Positions 24,618 through 33,428 of a stretch of DNA of 64,000 nucleotides are shown here, piece by piece (position 1 is the stretch's first letter; each line of letters opens with the position of its first letter). The position numbers were made by a program, and so were the translations under genes. Source of the DNA: a virus; IMG/VR virus record IMGVR_UViG_3300024517_000019, positions 1 to 64,000 of that record; one strand, 5' to 3'. The notes under the pieces are model-generated. The model was not told the origin of the DNA. It made no database searches and saw only the letters and a program-made list of their open reading frames with translations.

Positions 24618-26387
24618 CTATGCGGGGGTCATTTGTGATTGGTCAGGGCCGCTCTGGCTCCTGGCCGCTTGCTGCAGGGGGTTCGTCTGGTCACCCTGCT
24701 GTTGCTGTTGAGGGTTGCCGTTGACGCTCTCTCTGACGTAATGCTTGTCACCCTGTGAGCTGCCTGCCGAGTCTCCACCTCTGGATGGATCGTAGCCACC
24801 CTGGCTGGGACGAACGATGTCTGTCAGCTCTGGGATGTCGGCGTACGAGGATGCGATCTGGAACAGTCTCTCCAGGTCGATCTCCATTCCCTGCATGGCC
24901 AGCTGTTCGCCGAAGGGCATCACCAATTGGCTCATCAAAGTCATCAGCCGACTGAGTCGCTCTTCTGGACTCTTAGGTATCAGTCCATGTGGTTCGATCT
25001 TGAACTTGTACTGCAGGAAGTCACCCAGCTTGGAGTCTGGGGTCCAGGCTGTCTCAACGTCGATGTCTGTCCCATGTATCCGTTTCTTGATCGGGATGTA
25101 CGAGACTGGATCGTGCCAGTTGTACCAAGCCAAGTCCCTGAAGATGTCGCCAAGGAACTCTGCTGTCTGAGCTTGCATGTCCTTGAGACGTTCGCTGGCC
25201 TGTTCGGTCAGCATCTTGTCGTGGCCGAAACCACTGGTCTGATTGGCCAGTCCACCGAGCAGGTCAATGTTCCCTGAGAAGTAGGCGAACAGGTCCTTGA
25301 CGCTACTTGCGAATGCCAGGTTGCCTTCATGGACTCCGCCCAGGACCACTTCCTGAACACCACGTCCACCCTGCAGCCTGATCACTTCACCGTCTTGTGC
25401 ATCTACGACTCTGTCACCGTCGTCATTGCTCCCGTCTGCAACGCCGATTGTCTTCTGGCGATCTGCCTGGTCTGCCAGCTTGCTGAACAACAGGTTGGCT
25501 AACTCGTGCAGGTCGAACCAGGCCATGGCTGGTGCCAGGGGCATCACAGTCCCAGGCATCTTGTTGAAGTAGAGGAACTTGTAGGGTCCTGGTTCAGGGC
25601 CATCCCAGTCCTCAACCGACAGCGGAGGGGCTGACGAGTTGTCTGCCAGGAACGTGCAGATGACACGCTCGTACGGTAGGAACACATCGATCAGCTTGCA
25701 CTTGTCTTTCACTGGCTCGGACGGTGAGCCTGTGATTGAGTTCATGGCTGTCCTGCGAGTGTCCCTTCTGTCAGCTGTGTAGAGCTGTGAGGGGCGGGCC
25801 AATTCCCTGGCCCTCTTGCGGAACATCTTGTTCTCTTGGACGTATTCCAGGGGTACTTCGTAGTAGTCCCCAATGTAATCCAGCTGTTCGAATTCCTTGG
25901 CGTTCGTGTCAAGGACAAGCTCGTCGAGGTGGACGGCGTCAACGTAGGGCTGGTTGGCATCGTGCAGGATGCCGTTCATCTCTACCTCGTGGCTGTCCGT
26001 TACTCCCATCTTGACGACGCCAAAGGGGCTCATGATGGAATCCATCACCACAGCCCTGAGAGTCTTCCCCAGGTTGATCTCGCTGGCGATGGTGTTCACA
26101 GCCTCTTGCATGTTGGCTGCTACGGGGATCAGGTCTATCTGCTCTGCGACTGACAGACAGCGTGGTGTCACGGGTGCCAGCTTGCGGACGTAGATGCTGA
26201 CAGCCAGTTCCAGCAGGTTGACTGGGACCTTCTTCCTGGCCCCCTCGTCACCGTAGTGGCTGCCCTTGATCTGGTTGTAGAACTTCTTCCGGGTGTCACG
26301 GAAAGACGACATCTTCCCGTTGTCCTGGTCGATAGTGCCGAAAAGCTTTTGGCGATCCAGCGGTGAGTTGGGATCGAAGGATCGCAC
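24618..26387 (-). CDS. portal protein
   Basis: The 589-residue product starts at GTG 26387 behind CAGGGG; the nearby ATG is out of frame. It sits between TerL and the scaffold. Its features fit podovirus-type portals: an N-terminal wing domain (VPVNLLELAVSIYVRKL), a long central region with DHSIEM-free clip segments, a stem and crown helix region with KMLTEQASERLKDMQAQTAE, and a disordered Gln-rich tail after residue 540. The dodecameric ring at the capsid vertex would bind TerL and the gp11-like adaptor. Confidence 0.8.
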   Translation of the reverse strand: MRSFDPNSPLDRQKLFGTIDQDNGKMSSFRDTRKKFYNQIKGSHYGDEGARKKVPVNLLELAVSIYVRKLAPVTPRCLSVAEQIDLIPVAANMQEAVNTIASEINLGKTLRAVVMDSIMSPFGVVKMGVTDSHEVEMNGILHDANQPYVDAVHLDELVLDTNAKEFEQLDYIGDYYEVPLEYVQENKMFRKRARELARPSQLYTADRRDTRRTAMNSITGSPSEPVKDKCKLIDVFLPYERVICTFLADNSSAPPLSVEDWDGPEPGPYKFLYFNKMPGTVMPLAPAMAWFDLHELANLLFSKLADQADRQKTIGVADGSNDDGDRVVDAQDGEVIRLQGGRGVQEVVLGGVHEGNLAFASSVKDLFAYFSGNIDLLGGLANQTSGFGHDKMLTEQASERLKDMQAQTAEFLGDIFRDLAWYNWHDPVSYIPIKKRIHGTDIDVETAWTPDSKLGDFLQYKFKIEPHGLIPKSPEERLSRLMTLMSQLVMPFGEQLAMQGMEIDLERLFQIASSYADIPELTDIVRPSQGGYDPSRGGDSAGSSQGDKHYVRESVNGNPQQQQQGDQTNPLQQAARSQSGPDQSQMTPA

Positions 26388-26408
26388 GGCATAACCCCTG
26401 GAGTGTTA

Positions 26409-26450
26409 AGAAAAACCGGGGGCATGGGTGAGTGAGGCCCATACCCCCAG
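26409..26450 (-). terminator. Rho-independent terminator before portal
   Basis: On the minus strand CTGGGGGTATGGG pairs with CCCATGCCCCCGG, followed by TTTTTC. It lies only 22 nt upstream of the portal GTG. It ends the transcript of TerL and the 50-residue gene, or works as an attenuator that sets portal levels. Confidence 0.85.
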
Positions 26451-26470
26451 AGTCGCAAGGGAGCGTGACT

Positions 26471-26623
26471 CTAGTAACCCTTTTTACCACTCTTCGAGGA
26501 CTTACCCTCTTTGGTGGTAGGACCACCTTGTTTCTTGCAGACCGAAGCTGCAGCTGCTTTGGCTGCCTTCATGCTGTTTCCGCCGAAGTCAGACTTCTTC
26601 AGATTTTTGCCGCTCATACTCAT
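26471..26623 (-). CDS. 50-residue basic peptide
   Basis: ATG 26623 follows AAAGGAGAACAG at good spacing and the frame closes at TAG 26471. The product is Lys/Ser/Ala-rich (MSMSGKNLKKSDFGG start, SSKSGKKGY end) with one cysteine and no hydrophobic segment. It resembles a small DNA-binding or disordered packaging accessory. It lies between TerL and portal and is directly followed by a strong terminator. Confidence 0.7.
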   Translation of the reverse strand: MSMSGKNLKKSDFGGNSMKAAKAAAASVCKKQGGPTTKEGKSSKSGKKGY

Positions 26624-26663
26624 GACCTGTTCTCCTTTGAATTGAAACGTTTCATCTAAGATC

Positions 26664-28556
26664 CTAGCGGTAACCCCAGGAAGATTCTAGTTTCTCGCCG
26701 TCTCTGACCTTACGCTTCATCCAGGCAATGCTGCCGTACGGGGGCTCACTGCTCAGGTCTAAGGTGGCTGGCTTACTGCTGCCGCCAGAGTTGAACTGCT
26801 TCACAACTTTACATGCCAGGGCGTCTCCGATCACACGGTCACCGTGGTTCTCACCAGCACCTGACGGGTCTGGGTTGCTCTGCTTGCTGCTGCGTGAGTG
26901 CATCGGGACTCCGTTGTTGCCGAACACGTAGTCACCCATCTCGTCAATTGAATCGATCGAGGGATTGGTGCAGCGACCCTCTTTCAAGAACTCTTGGTAA
27001 TCCGAGAGAAGCACCCGCTTTGAGGCTGGAGTTGTCCAGAAGCCTGGTGTCTGAATCTTGCCGACTGCCGACACTCGGTATTCGTCGTACTCTCTGTAGT
27101 AGACGTTCTTATAGTTCCGGGTGGCGATGATCGCTCCGAACTCAGCACCTGGTCCGTTCTCTTCCCAGATGATCTTGGCTGGCATACTTGGTCCTGTGAA
27201 GAACTTACCCAGGGCCATGACGTACAGGGCGAACTCAGCTGGGAACATGGACGGTGTGCAGAACTCAGCACACTTCTCACCTGTCCGCTGGTTGTAGACT
27301 TGAGCCACACTGTTGGTACTCATCTCACCATCTTTACCGGTGGCGATGTCACAGCCGATTACGTACGGTGCCAGGAACGGGGTCTGACTGTCGTCCATCA
27401 GGCTCCAGATCTTCAGCCGTCCACCTGCGTGCGAGAGGAACCTAATGCCTTCGTCTTCCAGGGCGTGGGAGTAGACCATCTCTCCCAGCATCAGCGGAGG
27501 CTTGCAGCGATTGCGAAGCTCTGTGAGAAGTCCTGCACTGAAGAACTGCTTGCCTGCACCTTGGTAATCAATGTCAACTTCCTGAGCCAGGTGCCAGGCA
27601 CTACGGCGACGATCTTCCCTGTCGTACCAGGGTGACCTGTTCTTCCCGTCACAGATGAACTTGTAGTCCTTCGGGAAGCTGTAGTCTGAATCGTGCAGGG
27701 TGACTTGCTTGGTGACCTTGTCGCCTATGTACATGCCCTCGCTCTTGCCAGGGTGTAGCGTCCAGCGTAGCGTCACGACTTTGAGGTCACTCTTCTCATC
27801 GAACCGCATTTTGTAGAAATGGTTTCCTGTCCCCTGTGGTGTTGAGACGATGATTCGGCAATTCGTCGCATCAGCCGTCGAAGTGTCAACTGCACCTCCG
27901 TCTGGCACTGCAGCGAATTCATCCAGCATGATGGCGGTATGCCTGGAACCACGACCGAGGTTCGGTGTGGTTGCTTCCCCTGCGATGATTGATCCATTAT
28001 TCAGGTTCTCCAGGTGGTTCTTCTTCCGGCCTGCGTACTTCTTCCCCTTGTGGATTACCTCCTGTCCCTTGCACAGCATATAGTCGGGCTGATACCTGTG
28101 GATTGCATCTATCTTCCAGAACAGACTCTTCGGGTCACCGATCTTGTCTACGTAGTCTTGAACACGACTGGCCAACAGGAAACTCAGGTTGGCGTGGAAC
28201 TTCCAGGCCCACTCGATCGCCATCAGTACGATCCACGAGGCACCCATGTCTCGTGACTTCTCGATCAGGATATCGTCCTTACCGAAGCTGTTGATCGTGT
28301 CGATGATGCAACCGTCTTGAAACCCGTACGTCCACATGGGGAGTACTGGGTTGATCAGGCGGGGATCGTAGGTGCAGCAGAAGCAGTTGATGTACCAGAG
28401 CGGGTCAACTTTGCACCGCTCCCTGTACTCGTCAGCCTTGGGAATACTGGAGGCAGCTGCTTCCAAGACCTGGCCACGATACCTCAGGAACCGGTCGTAT
28501 CGGACCTTGGGGACTTTCTTGTAGTACGGGAGTTTGGCTATGTCGAATGAAAACAC
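26664..28556 (-). CDS. terL: terminase large subunit
   Basis: The 630-residue product starts at GTG 28556, sharing one base with the upstream TAG. The ATPase half has a Walker A-like EKSRDMGASW at residues 99-108, a Walker B IMLDEFAAV with D212/E213, and an STPQGTGNHF coupling motif shortly after. The nuclease half has the first acidic residue at D403 (VIGCDIATGKDG). This is the motor that translocates and cuts DNA into the prohead through the portal encoded next. The length is in the upper normal range. Confidence 0.9.
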   Translation of the reverse strand: MFSFDIAKLPYYKKVPKVRYDRFLRYRGQVLEAAASSIPKADEYRERCKVDPLWYINCFCCTYDPRLINPVLPMWTYGFQDGCIIDTINSFGKDDILIEKSRDMGASWIVLMAIEWAWKFHANLSFLLASRVQDYVDKIGDPKSLFWKIDAIHRYQPDYMLCKGQEVIHKGKKYAGRKKNHLENLNNGSIIAGEATTPNLGRGSRHTAIMLDEFAAVPDGGAVDTSTADATNCRIIVSTPQGTGNHFYKMRFDEKSDLKVVTLRWTLHPGKSEGMYIGDKVTKQVTLHDSDYSFPKDYKFICDGKNRSPWYDREDRRRSAWHLAQEVDIDYQGAGKQFFSAGLLTELRNRCKPPLMLGEMVYSHALEDEGIRFLSHAGGRLKIWSLMDDSQTPFLAPYVIGCDIATGKDGEMSTNSVAQVYNQRTGEKCAEFCTPSMFPAEFALYVMALGKFFTGPSMPAKIIWEENGPGAEFGAIIATRNYKNVYYREYDEYRVSAVGKIQTPGFWTTPASKRVLLSDYQEFLKEGRCTNPSIDSIDEMGDYVFGNNGVPMHSRSSKQSNPDPSGAGENHGDRVIGDALACKVVKQFNSGGSSKPATLDLSSEPPYGSIAWMKRKVRDGEKLESSWGYR

Positions 28557-29446
28557 TACAGGTCCTCTTCGCTAAAGTCTTCCTCTTCGGCTGCCTTCTC
28601 TTCTGCACCCAGCAACTTACCGGTGGCGTCTACTTGGATCGTCTTGCTACCGTTGACTGGCTTCTTCCTGTGTCGGCGTCCTGCCGGTGCGTCACCTTCC
28701 GTCCATTGTTCCTGCAAGGCCTTCATCTGTGATAAGCCTGGTCCGACTGGATAGTTGGGGATCTGCTTGGGACCACTCTTCGCCTTCCTCTCTTCAACCA
28801 GGGTCGCCTTGTCGCTGAACAGTATTGCTGTCCTGGTTGTCCTGGCAGCGTCACTGAAGTACTTGAACATCATATTGAAGAACTTGGACTCGTCCTTGGC
28901 AGCCCATATCAGCCAGCTCCAGTGTGCCCCGGTTGGTGCCTCATTGTCTTGCCCTGATCCAGGCGGGTGGACGGTGAACAGTTCCTTGTGGGTGTCGTAC
29001 TCAGACGCCTTGTCCCACTTGAATACCGCTGGAACTCGCCAGAGATTCTGGCTGACCCATTCCATGCAGGCGTACTTAACCGGGTCGTCACGGGCTTCCT
29101 CTATCATTGCCTGATAGTCATGTAGGCCTTCGATCTCGATCGGGGCAGCGTCTCGGATCATGGACTCGCCAGTCAGTCCCTTGCTGAGCTTCTGTCCTAG
29201 TGCCAGCATTCTGAACCTGGCGATAGTTCCGTCGGCAGACCTGATCTTCTCCACCTCTTCACAGATCCTTGGCCAGAACTCTGTGCGATAGAGACGGTTG
29301 AGAAGTGGCCTGAGCCAGATGATCCTCGTGGGTGGTTGCCACTGGATATCGTCAGGCTGCATGATCGGGTTGAGCCGCTTCCGTTCTGTCAGGTTGGCGA
29401 CCTTCGGCGACTTAACCGCCTTCTTCCTGGGCGTCTTCTTGGCCAT
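28556..29446 (-). CDS. unknown protein beside TerL, small-terminase-position gene
   Basis: The 296-residue product has a basic N-terminus (MAKKTPRKKAVK), a helical middle with aromatic-rich segments (HWSWLIWAAKDESKFFNMMF) and an acidic C-terminus (EEKAAEEEDFSEEDL). Its stop overlaps the TerL start by one base. Small terminases often lie here, but I see no clear helix-turn-helix, so the role is open. The ATG follows GGGGAAGATC. Confidence 0.65.
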   Translation of the reverse strand: MAKKTPRKKAVKSPKVANLTERKRLNPIMQPDDIQWQPPTRIIWLRPLLNRLYRTEFWPRICEEVEKIRSADGTIARFRMLALGQKLSKGLTGESMIRDAAPIEIEGLHDYQAMIEEARDDPVKYACMEWVSQNLWRVPAVFKWDKASEYDTHKELFTVHPPGSGQDNEAPTGAHWSWLIWAAKDESKFFNMMFKYFSDAARTTRTAILFSDKATLVEERKAKSGPKQIPNYPVGPGLSQMKALQEQWTEGDAPAGRRHRKKPVNGSKTIQVDATGKLLGAEEKAAEEEDFSEEDL

Positions 29447-29879
29447 GATCTTCCCCGTAGTTGATTATCCCCATTTTTCCAAGGAACACCTGTGCGGCAA
29501 GTAGGGCGTTGTTAGCCAGGTCTCCGTAGACCTCCGGTGCGAGTTCCTGTGTTGGGTCGTCTATGAGTAGGTGACCGACGAGGCCTTGGTAGATATGACT
29601 GCTCAGGCTGAGCACCATGTTGGCCTGCTGTTCGGCTGCTTGACGTGCTGCCAAGTAATCTATGTCCTGTTCAACCGCAGCTGACTTGGGCTGCTCAGGC
29701 TCTTGGAAGTCGTCCAAGATGACTGACGTACGCCTGGTGCCAGGCTGCTCAGGAGCTTCAGGCTGGGCGGCTTCCGTCATCACCTCAGCTACCGATTCAA
29801 CTACCTCGTCTGGTACTGGACCGTCGGGGGTGTTCCTTCTCATTGTCCGTGTACGCCTTTGGCGTGTTCTCTTCGACAT
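29412..29879 (-). CDS. unknown acidic protein in packaging region
   Basis: The 155-residue product starts with a very basic dozen residues, followed by a long acidic Pro/Glu-rich segment (residues 15-75) and a helical domain (residues 80-135). Its 3' end overlaps the next gene by 35 nt. The start at 29879 lies just after GCGAGAAGGC, a leader motif shared by other minus-strand genes. It might contribute to packaging, but nothing in the sequence proves it. Confidence 0.65.
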   Translation of the reverse strand: MSKRTRQRRTRTMRRNTPDGPVPDEVVESVAEVMTEAAQPEAPEQPGTRRTSVILDDFQEPEQPKSAAVEQDIDYLAARQAAEQQANMVLSLSSHIYQGLVGHLLIDDPTQELAPEVYGDLANNALLAAQVFLGKMGIINYGEDHGQEDAQEEGG

Positions 29880-29908
29880 TGCCTTCTCGCTTCTGTCAGA
29901 GATCTAAT

Positions 29909-29947
29909 GAAAATGGCGACGGTGCCAGGGAGAGTGACACCGCCGCC
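29909..29947 (-). terminator. terminator after 186-residue virion protein gene
   Basis: The minus strand reads GGCGGCGGTG, loop, CACCGTCGCC and then ATTTTC. The stem is GC-rich with few mismatches and lies 19 nt past the stop of the gene at 29967. It separates that gene from the packaging genes. Confidence 0.7.
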
Positions 29948-29966
29948 GATCGCAAAGCACCCTCGA

Positions 29967-30527
29967 CTACGAAGAGTTACCTTGAATGATATTGAAGTTG
30001 ATTACCAGCAGGGCGTCCAGGGCCACGGTGGCGTGCAGGTTGGTGACTGTGATGTCAAACGAACCAGCAGCCACTGCCGAACATACAGCGACTGGAGTCC
30101 CTGTGCTGGCAGTGCTTGCCAGGGTGACGATCGGGGTGTCTAGTGCCGTGACCTTGGTGTTGGTGACCGTGAAGGTCTCCTCTGTGTTTGCGGCGAGAGT
30201 GCCAGCAACTGTGGTGATCTGACCACTTAGAGTAGACAGCGTTACACCAGTTGTGGGCGAGGTGATCTGAGTCACCGTCCCACCGTCTGACACCCGGATC
30301 GGGACTTCAAAGTCCACTCGGCTGTTGCCTACGTCGAACAGGACGTATTCCGTGGCGGAACCAAGGAAGATCTTGGTGTCCATGTCGTAGGTGCCGTCAC
30401 CAATGTGGAAAGCACCTTGGTCGTCTACTCGTGGCAGCCATTCCAGCGTAGCGGTACTGGAGAGGTCGAATCGTTCCCCGTTGCCGAGGGTGGCTTTCAG
30501 TAGCCGTCGCATTGCACGATCGTTCAT
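29967..30527 (-). CDS. beta-rich virion or decoration-type protein
   Basis: I place the start at ATG 30527 (MNDRAMRRLLKATLG) behind AAGGAGT; the frame runs further upstream but without a ribosome site. The 186-residue product has an N-terminal amphipathic helix, a short mixed domain, then a Thr/Val/Ala-rich repeat-like region with phrases such as TVTNTKVTALDTPIVTL and SFDITVTNLHATVALDALL. That region is typical of phage fibre and decoration domains that carry a stabilising beta strand pair. It has its own terminator. Confidence 0.65.
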   Translation of the reverse strand: MNDRAMRRLLKATLGNGERFDLSSTATLEWLPRVDDQGAFHIGDGTYDMDTKIFLGSATEYVLFDVGNSRVDFEVPIRVSDGGTVTQITSPTTGVTLSTLSGQITTVAGTLAANTEETFTVTNTKVTALDTPIVTLASTASTGTPVAVCSAVAAGSFDITVTNLHATVALDALLVINFNIIQGNSS

Positions 30528-30766
30528 AACTAACTCCTTGTCCCGTGTAACATGTCGGGAATCATGGTCCCACCAGCCGGGCACCGCCGATCGATGCTTT
30601 ACAGTGGGAGCCGGGTTTACTTCGATCGCATTGTACGTATCATGACCGGGTCTAGCCAACCATTAGCTCCCCCACTATCCACGCAGCACCCTGCCGCTCT
30701 TCATTGGGAATCCTGTTCCCGTGATGGTTGGCCCCAAGTGGCAGGGTGCCTTTTCGAGGACTTGTC
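30528..30766. promoter_or_regulatory. divergent intergenic region with interleaved inverted repeats
   Basis: No gene lies here. Four segments interlock: GCCAACCAT (30655-30663) with ATGGTTGGC (30724-30732), and GCACCCTGCC (30686-30695) with GGCAGGGTGC (30740-30749). A small hairpin GGGAA/TTCCC (30706-30720) sits inside. The arrangement allows either two alternative long hairpins or an H-type pseudoknot. The second arm ends 17 nt before the start of the plus-strand gene at 30767, so it could control translation or terminate transcription (CTTTTC follows). Confidence 0.45.
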
Positions 30767-31135
30767 ATGCTCAAAGCAAAGGACGTGTACGCTCTCCCCT
30801 ACGCTGTTCCTAGTGAGCGAATTGACTACGTGTTCAACCTGCACGACTTAGATGGTCCCATTGCTGGGAAGTGGATTCGAGCTGACGTTCAACAGTGGCC
30901 GCAGGGTGTCAGTCGGGTAGCGATTGATGTCAGAGTGAAGGACGTAATGCTCTTTCGTCAGATCACTGAGGCTGAGATCCAGGCGATCTTTGATGAGGCT
31001 ACGAGACTCGCTGCTACTCAAGCACCCTGGGAGCTGTCGCCATCCTGGTCCACTGCCACGAGCTGGATCTCATCCTCCACCATTGGATACAGCAACTGGA
31101 ACTCGGCACCAGTCCGAGTTACCACCAGTGGCTAA
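30767..31135 (+). CDS. unknown small protein, first gene of plus-strand island
   Basis: ATG 30767 follows GAGGA at six bases. The 122-residue product has a mixed alpha/beta N-terminal part and a C-terminal segment rich in Ser, Thr and Trp (SPSWSTATSWISSSTIGYSN) that looks like a structural-protein tail. It is the first of three plus-strand genes inserted between minus-strand blocks. No family is recognised. Confidence 0.7.
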   Translation: MLKAKDVYALPYAVPSERIDYVFNLHDLDGPIAGKWIRADVQQWPQGVSRVAIDVRVKDVMLFRQITEAEIQAIFDEATRLAATQAPWELSPSWSTATSWISSSTIGYSNWNSAPVRVTTSG

Positions 31136-31163
31136 GCACCTCACCAAGTCCGCAAGGAATCTC

Positions 31164-31625
31164 ATGACAAAGCAAAAGCTGGGGGCACTACTCTCCTACG
31201 ACCGGGATCTTGACAAGGATCAACTTGCCGACAGTCCCTTCGCCGAGCGGTCTGAGATCTTCGGGGCGTACAAGCTGTCCGGTGAAGAAGGGCTTTGGCG
31301 TAAAGCTTTGGACAAAGAAGAAGATGTTACCGTCGCAATCGACCTTACCTGGCGTCAGCCTCGACGCTTCGTCAAGCTGACGGATGAAGAGTGTCGCCTT
31401 GCCTTCGAAGCTCACGTGGATGGCGACCCTCCGCCCTTTGGACCGTATAAAGGAATTGGGCGTAGTGAGTTCGCAGAGATTAAGATGCAGGCGGCCATGT
31501 CACAGATCATTGGTGGAGGGGTTCCCGATGGCGAAGTACAAGATAGACCCGGAAGTGAGGGCGTCAATACTCGCTGGGTATCAGGAGCTGTACGACGAGC
31601 TGGAGACAGTGAAGGGACTACCTAA
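31164..31625 (+). CDS. unknown small hydrophilic protein
   Basis: ATG 31164 follows CAAGGAATC. The 153-residue product is charged and likely alpha/beta. Its last 33 codons overlap the next gene in another frame by 98 nt, which is unusually long here. That tail (DRPGSEGVNTRWVSGAVRR) has the look of a shadow translation, so a frameshift or a shorter original protein is possible. Function is unknown. Confidence 0.6.
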   Translation: MTKQKLGALLSYDRDLDKDQLADSPFAERSEIFGAYKLSGEEGLWRKALDKEEDVTVAIDLTWRQPRRFVKLTDEECRLAFEAHVDGDPPPFGPYKGIGRSEFAEIKMQAAMSQIIGGGVPDGEVQDRPGSEGVNTRWVSGAVRRAGDSEGTT

Positions 31626-31851
31626 CGTCCAGATGCTCGTATTCGGAATGGAGCAGCGGGCCACCATTCATGGCTACACTTCACTGCTTCGTCATGACCG
31701 TGGCATGGACACTTCTATCACCGAACTTGAGAAGCTTGACCCACCGAGCTTCTTTGGGATCAAGGGCGAATACTGTGGCGAGCGGGATGCTCTCTACGTT
31801 GTCTTCAAGCCGAAGGACGGGGCGTCTCACATTAGGTTCCTCTCCCATTGA
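31528..31851 (+). CDS. unknown small protein
   Basis: ATG 31528 (MAKYKIDPEVRASILAG) follows GGAGGGG. The 107-residue product has an N-terminal helical part and a C-terminal beta part (DALYVVFKPKDG). It overlaps the end of the preceding gene by 98 nt and the convergent minus-strand gene by 25 nt. No family is recognised. Confidence 0.65.
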   Translation: MAKYKIDPEVRASILAGYQELYDELETVKGLPNVQMLVFGMEQRATIHGYTSLLRHDRGMDTSITELEKLDPPSFFGIKGEYCGERDALYVVFKPKDGASHIRFLSH

Positions 31852-32447
31852 GCTTCTGCGAACAGGGCTCTCTTCTTTAGTCGTTCGCAGCGATCCTTCT
31901 CGTCGTCAAGCTGCTGATAGACGCTTTGCTCTTCCCCGTTGGTGTTGAAATTATGATCACGGGTGGGGCTGTCCTTTCTCTTCACTAAGTCAGCCACGTT
32001 CTGCTCCAGCACGACGATTCGATCGTCACGTTCTTGTATCATTCTGGCCTGGCTGGCGAGCTTGTCTGAAGAGTACCTCTTCTCATCCGCTTGACCTTTC
32101 CCGTAGGCATTAGCGACCTGTCGCCTGTGATCTTCCTTCAGTGCTTCTTCGCGTCGCTCGGTGTAGTCAGGGGTGTTCGCTTTCTTCCTTGGGTTGCCCT
32201 GCTTCACTGACGCTACTAGTACATAGTTCATGACGTAGAAGGGGGCTGCGACGGGTGCGAAGATAAACTGAATGATGTGACCAGCCTCTCCACCATCCAA
32301 CACTACCCCCTCTTTGACACGCTTCCTAACGATCGGGATCGCCATCCACCAGGTAGTCACTGCGTAGGTCAGTAGCCACATCCACCAGGGCATCTGTGTC
32401 AGATGATCCTTCAGGGCACTCAGTGTTCCTGTCAGTGCTTCACTCAT
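31827..32447 (-). CDS. two-helix membrane protein with cytoplasmic coiled coil
   Basis: The 206-residue product has two hydrophobic helices (about residues 20-40, MPWWMWLLTYAVTTWWMAIP, and 58-82) and then a charged, helical C-terminal half with heptad-like LEQNVADLVKRK. Its start overlaps the upstream stop as ATGA, in a chain of four such genes. Possible roles include superinfection exclusion or membrane anchoring; none is shown by a motif. Confidence 0.7.
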   Translation of the reverse strand: MSEALTGTLSALKDHLTQMPWWMWLLTYAVTTWWMAIPIVRKRVKEGVVLDGGEAGHIIQFIFAPVAAPFYVMNYVLVASVKQGNPRKKANTPDYTERREEALKEDHRRQVANAYGKGQADEKRYSSDKLASQARMIQERDDRIVVLEQNVADLVKRKDSPTRDHNFNTNGEEQSVYQQLDDEKDRCERLKKRALFAEAQWERNLM

Positions 32448-32917
32448 TTGACTTCTCCCTTTGCGAACTGCTTGATCAGGATCTTGATCGCCAGACGTAA
32501 CTTCACTCTGTCCTCTTCAGCCAACTCTTCTTCGACCGGTATCCGCAAGAAGTCTTGTTGACCTGTCGCCTTGGCAAGAGCGTCTGTCAGATCGGACTTC
32601 TTGATCTTCTTCAGGTGACTCTTGATCAGATTGCTGAACTTGTAGCTGATCGGGTAGTCAGGCTTAGTGATCGACCAGCGGTCACCTACTACCTTCTCAA
32701 TCACGATCGACCCGTCCTTGGTTTGGATCTTGTCCTTGGAGATCTCCCAGTGGGTCCCCTCTTCAACCGAGTCGAAGATTGCCTGTAGCTCCTTGCCTGG
32801 CCATCTGGTGAACTCATCAGTTTTGTGAACAGCAAAGATCACCCCTGAGGCAATCATGAGGATCGTCCCAAATAACGTCACCGGTCCAGGTCCGTCATCC
32901 CAAAACAGCTTCTTCAT
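32444..32917 (-). CDS. single-helix membrane protein
   Basis: The 157-residue product has one membrane segment at residues 13-30 (TLFGTILMIASGVIFAV) after a short acidic N-terminus, then a soluble Lys/Glu-rich domain. It overlaps both neighbours by 4 nt (ATGA), so it belongs to a translationally coupled set with the two-helix protein downstream. Function is unknown. Confidence 0.7.
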   Translation of the reverse strand: MKKLFWDDGPGPVTLFGTILMIASGVIFAVHKTDEFTRWPGKELQAIFDSVEEGTHWEISKDKIQTKDGSIVIEKVVGDRWSITKPDYPISYKFSNLIKSHLKKIKKSDLTDALAKATGQQDFLRIPVEEELAEEDRVKLRLAIKILIKQFAKGEVK

Positions 32918-33189
32918 TTCACTTCTCCCTTTTCAAAAGGCCATGCCTTCACAAATGCAGTTTCTTTCCAGCCTTGGTCGCACACCTCGTCGTCAGCCTC
33001 CCACTCTGATACAGACGCCTGCTCGATCTTCCACCCGTCCCTCTCAAAGTCGTACGAGATCCTCAGGTCATCCGCAGCCCGAACGTCCATCAGTCCCACT
33101 TGAATGAACTTTGCACTGTCGTCGCTACGTGGATACCAGAGGTCAACGTGCAGCGAGTCACCGTGCCTCTGTAGTTTTTCGGGGATCAC
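32914..33189 (-). CDS. unknown small soluble protein
   Basis: The 91-residue product has strands and a short helix, with Trp-rich segments (HVDLWYPRSDD, ERDGWKIEQ). It is coupled by ATGA overlaps to the membrane protein downstream and the ribbon-helix-helix-like gene upstream. No motif or family is seen. Confidence 0.65.
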   Translation of the reverse strand: MIPEKLQRHGDSLHVDLWYPRSDDSAKFIQVGLMDVRAADDLRISYDFERDGWKIEQASVSEWEADDEVCDQGWKETAFVKAWPFEKGEVK

Positions 33190-33389
33190 TCATCCTCTCC
33201 CTTTTTCTTGAAACTAGGTCGCCCTGCACTCCTTCGCTCACTCAACACTTCTCTTAAAGCAATTGGCAAATGCCTCTTCCCTGCTTCGCCTAACCATTGA
33301 GACAGGCCCTTCCCCTCACTGTGGGCCGCTTCCTCAAACGCCAACCACCAATCAGGTGGCTGCGTCAGCTTTCTTTGTTCTGCTCTCAT
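33186..33389 (-). CDS. ribbon-helix-helix-like small regulator candidate
   Basis: I take ATG 33389; an in-frame TTG at 33428, directly after the upstream stop, is an alternative. The product is 67 residues. QPPDWWLAFEEAAHSEGKGLSQWLGEAGKRHLP aligns in spacing with the upstream neighbour's 'DVW..F...A..EG..MSQWV', a pattern of ribbon-helix-helix proteins (strand, helix, 'S-W' turn, helix). The C-terminus is basic (RRSAGRPSFKKKG). It probably binds DNA, perhaps with its neighbour at the palindromes 360 nt upstream. Confidence 0.5.
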   Translation of the reverse strand: MRAEQRKLTQPPDWWLAFEEAAHSEGKGLSQWLGEAGKRHLPIALREVLSERRSAGRPSFKKKGEDE

Positions 33390-33428
33390 GACTAAATGGG
33401 ACCATAATAAAGTGCCATTGTCAATCAA

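Noticed and set aside
26168-26458. ATG-started frame opening near the portal start
   Set aside because: It overlaps the portal in a different frame and reads through the terminator; the portal GTG has the better frame and length.
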